5,668 bases of DNA from positions 1-5,668 of the forward strand of contig CAIKFN010000154.1 of assembly GCA_903826715.1 (NCBI GenBank). The letters are read 5' to 3'. The notes beneath the pieces were generated by a model, which was not told where the DNA came from, searched no databases, and saw nothing but the letters and a program-made list of their open reading frames with translations. Each line of letters opens with the position of its first letter. Position 1 is the stretch's first letter. Source of the DNA: an uncultured Actinomycetes bacterium (GTDB lineage: Bacteria; Actinomycetota; Acidimicrobiia; Acidimicrobiales; RAAP-2). Below, piece by piece: positions 1-5,123 of the stretch. The position numbers and the translations under genes were made by a program.

Positions 1-72
1 AAACTTTGCGGGCAGGATGAGTCGACCTTTTGCATCCAGCGTGTGCTGAAACTGGCCAACAAAACTAAGCAT
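1..72 (-). CDS. mraZ: MraZ transcriptional regulator, N-terminal fragment (runs off left edge)
   Basis: Only the first 24 codons are present, and the gene continues past the left edge. The translated start carries the MraZ/AbrB-type signature: VGQFQHTLDAKGRLILPAKF, with the conserved DAKGR at residues 13-17 and LPAKF at 20-24. MraZ family proteins are ring-forming DNA-binding proteins that control their own operon at the head of the division and cell-wall (dcw) cluster, usually followed by rsmH (mraW) and ftsL. The ATG at 72-70 is well supported: a GGAGG Shine-Dalgarno (79-83 on the plus strand) lies 6 nt upstream, and the protein begins at the usual family position. A promoter and a five-box repeat matching the expected MraZ operator lie directly upstream, which independently supports the identity. 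Whether the rest of the gene is intact, and whether dcw genes follow, cannot be seen here. Confidence 0.93.
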   Translation of the reverse strand, partial: MLSFVGQFQHTLDAKGRLILPAKF

Positions 73-90
73 TTCGGTCCTCCACCTAAT

Positions 91-140
91 GAGTCACCAC
101 TTGCCCCCACTGCGTTCCACATTACACCACAATGCTCCAC
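91..140 (-). promoter_or_regulatory. Putative MraZ operator: five GTGG boxes at exact 10-bp spacing
   Basis: Read on the minus strand from 140 to 91, five successive 10-nt units each begin with GTGG: GTGGAGCATT, GTGGTGTAAT, GTGGAACGCA, GTGGGGGCAA and GTGGTGACTC. Only the GTGG core is kept between units. The period is one helical turn, so all boxes face the same side of the DNA. Known MraZ operators (best studied in E. coli) are direct repeats of TGGGN separated by 5-nt spacers, again a 10-bp period just upstream of mraZ. The likely -10 hexamer lies in the second unit, and the first unit lies in the promoter spacer, so bound MraZ should block RNA polymerase. The site and period are seen directly; the binding protein is inferred from the adjacent mraZ. 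Confidence 0.85.
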
Positions 141-150
141 AATGTTGCAA
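121..150 (-). promoter_or_regulatory. Probable sigma-70-type promoter of mraZ
   Basis: On the minus strand a -35-like TTGCAA (150-145) and a -10-like TGTAAT (126-121) are separated by 18 bp. The -10 matches TATAAT at five of six positions and the -35 matches TTGACA at four of six. Transcription would start near 114-113, giving a leader of about 40 nt before the mraZ ATG at 72. The hexamers overlap the GTGG box array, as expected for an autorepressed promoter. This is motif matching only, and no start site has been mapped. Confidence 0.6.
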
Positions 151-170
151 ATCGTGACACTTTTCACCAT

Positions 171-203
171 AAAACTCCCCCTAAATAGGGTCCTTTTTGG
201 AGT
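171..203 (-). terminator. Possible imperfect intrinsic terminator after the upstream operon
   Basis: On the minus strand, ACTCC (203-199) can pair with GGAGT (178-174), and an inner CCCTA (190-186) with TAGGG (183-179) around a 2-nt loop. A short T run follows. The two right-hand arms are contiguous, but the left arms are separated by an 8-nt A-rich bulge, so the hairpin is not ideal. It lies about 50 bp beyond the stop codon of the lipoate-ligase-like gene and before the mraZ promoter, where a terminator would separate the two transcription units. Read-through into mraZ remains possible. Confidence 0.3.
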
Positions 204-251
204 CGGGGCGTGAGAGGTTCAGGTCGAGTTTTGGAGATTTCTAAAGCGGCC

Positions 252-911
252 CTAGGCGCGCAGAAAGAGCTGGCGAACCAGCCAAGGACCACTGATTTTG
301 GCCAGATCATTAATCAGCACCTCAGAGTCGTCGAGGCCAATGGACCGAGTCGTTTGATGCTCAACCGAGGCTGCGAGTCCCGGTGGGATGTCTTTTAGAA
401 CCGACACCACTTCTGAGGAATCTTTGGCATGAATGACCGAGGAAAGAAATGTCCCTTCTCGCACGCGCCACTGGGTTACTCCAACAGTTTTCTTGCCATC
501 AATAAAGAGTTCTCCTGGGCCCTTGCCGGCGAAGCAGATAACGCGGTGTTCTTGTTCACCTTCTAATGGACCTTCATGAATAGAGACAGCTTTGCTGAGT
601 TGCGCTTCGAGAGCTTCCTTCCACCAGACACCGACATTTATCGATGACACATGAACGTCAGGACTCCAGCGTGAGTCACTTGCGGGAATCCACCAATCAA
701 TCCAAATGTCATCTGGTTGCAGAAGCACAATGCCTCCACCACCTCGTCTGCGTCGAACCTCAAAATCAGGGATTTTGTCAGGATTTAAGAGGTCTGTTGA
801 CTGACTTGATCCGAGCACCAGCGTGGGCTTTTCGAGTCGAACAACAAACATTGTTGGCTCTTCGACTCGACGAAGAACGTCGTAGTCATACAACTCTTCT
901 AGTTCACTCAC
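252..911 (-). CDS. Lipoate/biotin protein ligase-like protein (BPL/LplA/LipB fold)
   Basis: Predicted to attach or transfer lipoyl, octanoyl or biotinyl groups to a lysine of a carrier protein in the cytoplasm; the exact acyl group and mechanism are not determined. With the GTG start at 911 it has 219 residues. Visible family marks are LVLGSSQ (31-37); VRRRRGGGGIV (52-62), matching the RRxSGGGAV loop that contacts the acyl-adenylate; a FAGKGPGE stretch (127-134); and DGKKTVGVTQ (138-147), where Lys141 aligns with the LplA catalytic lysine in its GRKxxG motif. The serine of RRxSGGG appears replaced by Gly57. There is no C-terminal LplA accessory domain, so it is a single-domain member. A longer reading from TTG at 977 would overlap the HNH gene by 70 bp. 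GTG 911 instead gives a 4-bp GTGA overlap with the HNH stop, matching the coupling seen elsewhere in this operon. No clear Shine-Dalgarno precedes GTG 911, so translation probably depends on coupling to HNH. Fold confidence is high; substrate confidence is low. Confidence 0.8.
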   Translation of the reverse strand: MSELEELYDYDVLRRVEEPTMFVVRLEKPTLVLGSSQSTDLLNPDKIPDFEVRRRRGGGGIVLLQPDDIWIDWWIPASDSRWSPDVHVSSINVGVWWKEALEAQLSKAVSIHEGPLEGEQEHRVICFAGKGPGELFIDGKKTVGVTQWRVREGTFLSSVIHAKDSSEVVSVLKDIPPGLAASVEHQTTRSIGLDDSEVLINDLAKISGPWLVRQLFLRA

Positions 912-1414
912 GAGGCGCGCGGAAGAAAAGGCGCCCAGAGCGGATCCGGGTTTGGAACGTGACGCCAACGCCACCAAGGGCCATCAGGGATTCGGGGTTG
1001 AAAATGCATAAACCAGCCAATTTCTTCCAGTAGCCGGTCACCCTTTTGCATGTTGTGACTTCGACAAGAGGCAACCACATTTGTCCATTCGTGCTTTCCA
1101 CCACGACTTCGAGGAATCACGTGATCAATCGTGTCAGCGTGCTCGAGACAATACGCGCATTTGTTGTTATCGCGAAGTAAAAGTGAACGTCTGGTCAGCG
1201 GCGGCGTTCTCACCTTGGTGGGAATTTTTACCATTTCATGAAGACGAACGATTGATGGAATTTCAACAACCATTGTTGCAGAACGACACACCGCTGGCTC
1301 CTCGGGGGTTGCAATTGGCTCCGCGCGTCCAGCGAGCATCAAGACAACGGCTCGTCGCTCGCTCACAAGTTGTAGCGGCTCAAATGTGGCGTTAAGAAGA
1401 AGCACTCGCCCCAT
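908..1414 (-). CDS. HNH endonuclease-family protein
   Basis: A 168-residue protein with an N-terminal segment MGRVLLLNATFEPL typical of a widespread small HNH protein family, a middle linker (about 40-75), and an HNH metal-finger domain at 80-130. Visible are CAYC (Cys86, Cys89), DHVIPRSRGG (97-106, with Asp97 and His98 as the catalytic pair), Asn112, and CRSHNMQKG (117-125). The last motif is normally CxxCNxxKG, so the fourth zinc ligand appears as His120 instead of Cys. The tail (133-168) is rich in Trp and Pro. HNH domains cleave or nick DNA through a metal bound at the His/Asn/His core, but the biological role of these standalone proteins is poorly known; repair or recombination is a guess. 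It starts at ATG 1414, 9 bp after the previous stop, with a weak AAGTAGG Shine-Dalgarno overlapping that stop. It ends in a 4-bp overlap with the ligase-like gene. Confidence 0.88.
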   Translation of the reverse strand: MGRVLLLNATFEPLQLVSERRAVVLMLAGRAEPIATPEEPAVCRSATMVVEIPSIVRLHEMVKIPTKVRTPPLTRRSLLLRDNNKCAYCLEHADTIDHVIPRSRGGKHEWTNVVASCRSHNMQKGDRLLEEIGWFMHFQPRIPDGPWWRWRHVPNPDPLWAPFLPRAS

Positions 1415-1423
1415 AGAAAAAAC

Positions 1424-1675
1424 CTACTTCCCCACCGGCTGTTGAAGTGACCATTTCGCCGCAACAACAACATCTTTAGGAGAAAGTTCTCCGTCAATTC
1501 CGTTTACCGTAGACATCCGAAATTCCCAGTATTTGGCATCAGGCAGGGGAAGAAAGGGTGCGTGTCGCCACCAGTCTTTCTTTCGAAGCCGAAGCCCTGC
1601 GCGCACAACTATCACGATGTCTTGAGGGTGGCGAAGTAGGTAGCGACCGAGTCCACGAGTCCAGAACAAAGTCAT
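1424..1675 (-). CDS. Conserved-looking hypothetical protein, 83 aa, function unknown
   Basis: I cannot assign a function. The protein is short and basic at its start (LRKKDWWRH), with a central WWRHAPFLPLPDAKYWEFRMST stretch (residues 35-56) rich in aromatics and proline, and a lysine/glutamine-rich C-terminus. This core resembles small uncharacterised proteins I recall from Actinobacteria, but I could not check. No signal peptide, convincing membrane span or metal motif is visible; the hydrophobic IVIVV near residues 20-24 is too short to cross a membrane. It is very likely a real gene: its ATG overlaps the ROK kinase stop as ATGA, a good AGAGGA Shine-Dalgarno (1681-1686) sits 5 nt upstream, and the next gene follows after 9 bp. 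Position suggests co-expression with the kinase and the HNH protein. Confidence 0.75.
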   Translation of the reverse strand: MTLFWTRGLGRYLLRHPQDIVIVVRAGLRLRKKDWWRHAPFLPLPDAKYWEFRMSTVNGIDGELSPKDVVVAAKWSLQQPVGK

Positions 1676-2547
1676 TGATTTCCTCTTTTACCAACGAGTG
1701 CGGCACCGAGCAGTGGGCCTTCATCGCCGAGGCCCGAACGTTCAATGTTTAATCCATCGCTGTACTGCAATCTGGCAACAGATCGCGCAGCTTTTGTCGC
1801 GACACTGAAGAATTCTTCGCCAAATCCGAGTGCCACCGATCCAGCAACGTAACAGTTTGAAACATCGAGTACTGAACATAGTGAACCAATGCCACGCCCC
1901 ACTAATTCAGCAGTGCGATTTCGAGTTTCGCTGCTGGCATCCTTGGCTGACTTTCCTGTCATGGCTTCGATTGCCCACCCCGATGCTTCAGCTTCAAGGC
2001 ATCCTCTCGCACCGCAAGAACAAAGACTGCCATCGGGCACAACATTTATGTGACCGACGTGTCCAGAATTGCCTGTTTCGCCGTCGAGGAGACGTCCATT
2101 AATGACTATGCCTCCGCCAATACCAGTTGAGACAACCATCGAGATGTAGGAAGCATCGTTTTTTGCAGCTCCATACACGCCTTCGGCGAGTGCGAGCGCA
2201 CGTGCATCTCCATCGACATACGTTTTAAGGCCAGTATTCTTTTCAAGTTCTGCAAGCAGAGGAAAGTTGCGCCACTGAGGAATGTTGAGTGGTGAAACTT
2301 CTTCGCCACCTCTGGTCATTGGACCAGCGCAGCCAACTCCCAGATAAGAAACCTCTTTACCTTTTTGAAGTCTCTGCAACATTGCAACAATTGGCGTGAG
2401 TAAATCGCTTCCAAGTTCATTGACGTTCAGGCGTTCACGTTGAAGCAACGTTCCGTCAAGCGACACTACGGCGCCATCTATTTTGGATGCACCAATGTCA
2501 AGCGCTAGGCACGGAGCGGCATTATCGCCGTCTCCGGTGGAATTCAT
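1672..2547 (-). CDS. ROK-family sugar kinase (glucokinase/ManNAc-kinase type)
   Basis: A 291-residue cytoplasmic kinase of the ROK family, which phosphorylates hexoses such as glucose or N-acetylmannosamine with ATP. It has no N-terminal DNA-binding helix-turn-helix, so it is a kinase and not a ROK repressor. Visible motifs are the phosphate-binding LDIGASK (16-22), the catalytic Asp114 in DGDARA (112-117), STGIGGG (140-146), and the zinc site formed by His166 and CSCGARGC (Cys176, Cys178, Cys183). The usual substrate-binding ExGH reads HVGH (163-166), as in E. coli NanK (HIGH) and unlike classic glucokinases (EIGH), which weakly favours an acylhexosamine or atypical substrate. The C-terminus (DEGPLLGAALVG, 275-286) is typical. 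Its ATG overlaps the DUF3040 stop as ATGA with only a weak Shine-Dalgarno, suggesting translational coupling. The exact sugar is unresolved. Confidence 0.9.
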   Translation of the reverse strand: MNSTGDGDNAAPCLALDIGASKIDGAVVSLDGTLLQRERLNVNELGSDLLTPIVAMLQRLQKGKEVSYLGVGCAGPMTRGGEEVSPLNIPQWRNFPLLAELEKNTGLKTYVDGDARALALAEGVYGAAKNDASYISMVVSTGIGGGIVINGRLLDGETGNSGHVGHINVVPDGSLCSCGARGCLEAEASGWAIEAMTGKSAKDASSETRNRTAELVGRGIGSLCSVLDVSNCYVAGSVALGFGEEFFSVATKAARSVARLQYSDGLNIERSGLGDEGPLLGAALVGKRGNQ

Positions 2548-2930
2548 TCGCTTCTGCGGCGTTGGCGTGACAACCAGTCACGAAGAGAGTCAGTTCGAGG
2601 ACCCACACTCGTATGAGCATCATCACCACGTCCTGGACGTGTGATATCGCGCCAAGAGGCACGACCCATTAGGCGTGCATTGCGTTCGACAACCACCGCC
2701 GAGAAGAACATCAGCGCGAGGCCAGCAAGACTCAACAAAACAGAAGTAGAAAGAAAAATTAGAAGCAATGCGAGGCCAGCAATAAAACCAGCGACACCCC
2801 AACGCACTCGGCGCCCACCGTGAGAATAAACATTCGTTTGCTCGACCTTTTCAGCAAACCTTGGGTCTTGCTTCGAAAGGGAGTCTTCAAGCTCGGCCAG
2901 AATCCGCTGTTCGTGCTCTGATAATGGCAT
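2544..2930 (-). CDS. DUF3040 small membrane protein
   Basis: A 128-residue protein starting MPLSEHEQRILAELEDSL, the characteristic N-terminal signature of the actinobacterial DUF3040 family. A charged N-terminal helix (1-30) includes the family-typical QDPRFAEKV stretch (21-29). Two adjacent hydrophobic segments follow (about 44-62 and 64-82), probably a membrane hairpin, and then a basic, hydrophilic C-terminal tail ending in RQRRRSE. No catalytic motif is visible. The family's function is unknown; its frequent location near mraZ and dcw genes in Actinobacteria suggests a link with the cell envelope, but this is inference. ATG 2930 is preceded by an AAGGAG Shine-Dalgarno (2935-2940) 4 nt upstream. 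It is the first gene of the coupled minus-strand run, and its stop overlaps the ROK start by 4 bp. Confidence 0.88.
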   Translation of the reverse strand: MPLSEHEQRILAELEDSLSKQDPRFAEKVEQTNVYSHGGRRVRWGVAGFIAGLALLLIFLSTSVLLSLAGLALMFFSAVVVERNARLMGRASWRDITRPGRGDDAHTSVGPRTDSLRDWLSRQRRRSE

Positions 2931-3037
2931 GCGGCTCCTTTCGTCTATCTCCCGACTATCGTACCGTGTAATTAAGCATTTCGCACAATTCGACCCATGG
3001 GGCTAGCCTTCTGCCACTTGAGTTTTTAAGGAAAATT
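2931..3037. promoter_or_regulatory. Divergent intergenic region between DUF3040 operon and ptpA-like gene
   Basis: These 107 bp must hold the starts of both divergent transcription units. On the minus strand a -10-like TACGAT (2963-2958) follows a poor -35-like TTGTGC (2988-2983) at a long 19-bp spacing. On the plus strand a -10-like TAGCCT (3004-3009) follows TTCGCA (2980-2985) at 18 bp. These would place the two promoters nearly back to back. All the hexamers are weak matches and other choices are possible. No clear operator or riboswitch is visible. Confidence 0.3.
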
Positions 3038-3523
3038 GTGACTTCACAGACTCTTAATGTTGCGGTGATCTGCACGGGCAACATCTGCCGCTCTCCAATG
3101 GCTGAAGTTGCTCTACGAGACCTCATTGCCCAAGATGAACTTCTCGCTTCACGAGTAAACGTAACAAGCGCAGGAACAGCGAACTGGCATGTGGGAAGCG
3201 AAATGGACGAGCGTGCACGTGCGGCACTTGACCGAGCAGGACTTAGCCAAGAAGGAACACTCGGACAATTTGCGAGCGGCGATTATCTCAATGAGCACGA
3301 CATTGTGCTTGTCATGACCCGTGAACACGTGCGTGACGTTGAACACCGACTAACTAATCCAAGCACACAAGTAGTCCTTGCTCGAAATCTTCTTGATGGA
3401 CCTCGCGACCTTGATGTAGCTGATCCTTATTACGGTACCGATAAAGACTTTGACGCCTGTCTGGCGCAACTTACAGAATGTGTCCGTCAGTTGACATTGG
3501 TACTTCGTCAGCGTGTGGGGTAA
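3038..3523 (+). CDS. ptpA: Low-molecular-weight protein tyrosine phosphatase, PtpA-like
   Basis: A 161-residue phosphatase that removes phosphate from tyrosine residues of proteins through a cysteinyl-phosphate intermediate. The catalytic P-loop is VICTGNICRSP (10-20), with nucleophile Cys12 and Arg18 in the CX5R motif. The general acid is Asp129 in DPYYG (129-133). VTSAGTANWHVGS (42-54) and LDVADPYYG (125-133) closely resemble mycobacterial PtpA, and the length matches PtpA (about 163 residues). The start is GTG at 3038, with an AAGGA Shine-Dalgarno 5 nt upstream and the P-loop at the usual distance from the N-terminus. The enzyme is expected in the cytoplasm; no signal peptide is seen. No tyrosine kinase partner is visible in the window. 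Its last 53 bp overlap the 3' end of the convergent MFS gene. The symbol rests on remembered similarity and substrates are unknown. Confidence 0.9.
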   Translation: MTSQTLNVAVICTGNICRSPMAEVALRDLIAQDELLASRVNVTSAGTANWHVGSEMDERARAALDRAGLSQEGTLGQFASGDYLNEHDIVLVMTREHVRDVEHRLTNPSTQVVLARNLLDGPRDLDVADPYYGTDKDFDACLAQLTECVRQLTLVLRQRVG

Positions 3524-5030
3524 TACTCTTTCGAAGCTTTAACTCTGGCAGGGTAAACGAAAGCGCGAGCGCTAGTAGACCAAATGGTATTGACCAGATG
3601 TACATTCCAGCAATCGTTGTTGAAAGAGCGTGAGCGATTTCGTTAAAGACCTGCTTTGGCAAGTGCTGGAGAAATTGTGGCGTCCAGCTCGATGCAGACC
3701 CAGCAGATGCACCAGCGGGCAGACCCTTGACGTCCGCGGCGAGTGCCTTTGGTAATTGGTTTGCAAAAAGCGCACCAAATACTGCAGTTCCAAATGAGCC
3801 ACCCATTGAGCGAAAGAAGTTCGATCCAGCTGTTCCAGCACCAATGTCTTCTGGGAGAACTGCGTTCTGTACTGCGGTGGTGAGAATCTGCATTACGAGT
3901 CCGAGCCCCATTCCAAAGACCAGCATGAAGAATGCAATAAGCCATGAAGATGTTGCAACACCAATAAAAGAGAACAGCCCGAGTCCAACAGTCATGAGCG
4001 CTGTACCAGTAATTGGGAAGGGACGATATTTCTTGCCCTTAGAAACCATCTGCCCTGCAAAAATAGAAGTCGCAAAGAGTCCCGCCATCATTGGAATTAG
4101 ACGTAGCCCCGACATGGTTGGTGAAATGAGGCGAACGTCTTGGTAATAGAGCGGCAGAAACACCATTGCGCCGTACATGGCAAAGCCAACCACGAAGCCG
4201 ATTGCAGACGCAGAAAGAAATACTTTGTTCTTGAAGAGACGTGGAGCAAAAATTGGCTCCACAGACTTTCGTTCAATGAAAATACAAACAATAGCTGCGA
4301 GCACTCCACCAACCGCTAACGCGATTGATTTCCATGAACCCCATGGGAAAGAAATTCCACCTAGCGAAGTGAACAGGATCAGTGCAGTCGCTGAAAGACT
4401 CAGCGTGAAAATACCGGCGTAGTCAATTGTGTGCTGAACGCGAGCCTTTGAGCTTGGAAGATACGCAGCACACGCAGCAAGTGCAGCGATACCAAGAGGA
4501 AGATTTACAAAGAAAATCCATCGCCATGAGGTGTAGTCAACTAATACTCCACCCAACAGAGGTCCAACAATTGTGGAAGTTCCAAACACTGCTCCAAACC
4601 ATCCGGCGTACTTTCCACGTTCACGAGGTGGAATAACGTCAGCCATCACAGCTTGCGCTCCAACCATGAGACCCCCACTACCGAGTCCTTGGAACGCACG
4701 AAACGCAACGAGCTCGGTCATGCTGTGCGCTATTCCACACATCATTGATCCGACTAAGAAAATAACAATCGAAGCTTGGAAATATCCCTTACGTCCGTGT
4801 AGGTCACCGAGCTTGCCCCACAGTGGAGTTGTGACAGTTGTTGCGAGCAAGTACGCAACAACGACCCAGCTAAGGTGACTTGCTCCGTGGAGATCACCAA
4901 CAATTGTTGGAAGCGCCGTTGAAACGATTGTTGAGTCGAGCGCTGAAAGGAACATACCCATCATCAATGCGCCGAGTACAAAATGTAAGTCACGTTTGTG
5001 AAGTATGGGGACTAGCGATTGATCAGACAT
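3471..5030 (-). CDS. MFS drug efflux transporter, DHA2 family (EmrB/QacA type, 14 TM)
   Basis: A 519-residue inner-membrane proton-driven exporter of the DHA2 group, which typically expels drugs, dyes or toxic amphiphiles. The length and dense hydrophobic segments fit 14 transmembrane helices. Diagnostic motifs are LDSTIVSTALPTI in TM1 (31-43), motif A GKLGDLHGRKG in the TM2-3 loop (72-82), and motif C GPLLGGVLVD in TM5 (156-165), the antiporter mark. The variable loop around 428-460 (Ala/Gly/Ser-rich) before the last helix pair is common in this group. ATG 5030 is supported by an AAAGGA Shine-Dalgarno (5039-5044) 8 nt upstream. It is divergent from the nitronate-monooxygenase-like gene, with an imperfect palindrome between, suggesting TetR- or MarR-type control, although no regulator gene lies in the window. 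Its 3' end overlaps the phosphatase gene by 53 bp. The substrate cannot be predicted. Confidence 0.92.
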   Translation of the reverse strand: MSDQSLVPILHKRDLHFVLGALMMGMFLSALDSTIVSTALPTIVGDLHGASHLSWVVVAYLLATTVTTPLWGKLGDLHGRKGYFQASIVIFLVGSMMCGIAHSMTELVAFRAFQGLGSGGLMVGAQAVMADVIPPRERGKYAGWFGAVFGTSTIVGPLLGGVLVDYTSWRWIFFVNLPLGIAALAACAAYLPSSKARVQHTIDYAGIFTLSLSATALILFTSLGGISFPWGSWKSIALAVGGVLAAIVCIFIERKSVEPIFAPRLFKNKVFLSASAIGFVVGFAMYGAMVFLPLYYQDVRLISPTMSGLRLIPMMAGLFATSIFAGQMVSKGKKYRPFPITGTALMTVGLGLFSFIGVATSSWLIAFFMLVFGMGLGLVMQILTTAVQNAVLPEDIGAGTAGSNFFRSMGGSFGTAVFGALFANQLPKALAADVKGLPAGASAGSASSWTPQFLQHLPKQVFNEIAHALSTTIAGMYIWSIPFGLLALALSFTLPELKLRKSITPHADEVPMSTDGHIL

Positions 5031-5069
5031 TGGGGGAATCCTTTACGATGTGTGCAGTCTAGAGCACCC

Positions 5070-5087
5070 TTGTGAAATATGTTACAA
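5070..5087. promoter_or_regulatory. Imperfect 18-bp palindrome, possible repressor operator
   Basis: TTGTGAAATATGTTACAA is palindromic at 14 of 18 positions, with perfect TTGT/ACAA ends and an ATAT centre. It sits in the 93-bp divergent spacer between the MFS transporter and the oxidoreductase gene, about 40 bp from each start codon, where promoters for both must lie. Size and symmetry suit a TetR- or MarR-family dimer, regulators that often control DHA2 efflux genes. A second short inverted pair, TACA/TGTA (5084-5087 and 5093-5096), overlaps its right end. No confident promoter hexamers could be assigned on either strand. Confidence 0.4.
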
Positions 5088-5123
5088 ACTATGTACTCTC
5101 TTAGAAGACCAGAACGAGGACCC

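Noticed and set aside
1..72. Left-edge fragment as a short unrelated peptide or shadow frame
   Set aside because: The translation matches the conserved MraZ N-terminus, and the fragment has a strong Shine-Dalgarno and an MraZ-type operator upstream.
179..198. Short hairpin CCCTA/TAGGG followed by TCCTTTTT as a plus-strand terminator
   Set aside because: The stem is only 5 bp and no plus-strand gene lies to its left in the window. The minus-strand reading at 171-203 fits the gene layout better.
912..977. N-terminal extension of the ligase-like gene from TTG at 977
   Set aside because: It would overlap the HNH coding sequence by 70 bp, uses a rare start codon, and adds residues that resemble no family element. 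GTG at 911 gives the GTGA coupling expected in this operon.
644..1033. Plus-strand open frame of 129 codons across the ligase/HNH junction
   Set aside because: It is antisense to two genes with clear domain motifs, and its translation has no recognisable family pattern.
3727..4146. Plus-strand open frame of 139 codons inside the MFS gene
   Set aside because: It is antisense to transmembrane helices, and the Ser/Pro/Ile-rich translation is typical of the reverse strand of membrane-protein codons. It has no start signal context.
4897..4910. Perfect 14-bp palindrome CCAACAATTGTTGG inside the MFS gene
   Set aside because: It simply encodes the conserved PTIVG of TM1. A near copy around 4564-4576 encodes a second TIVG, so codon choice on a shared peptide motif explains both.
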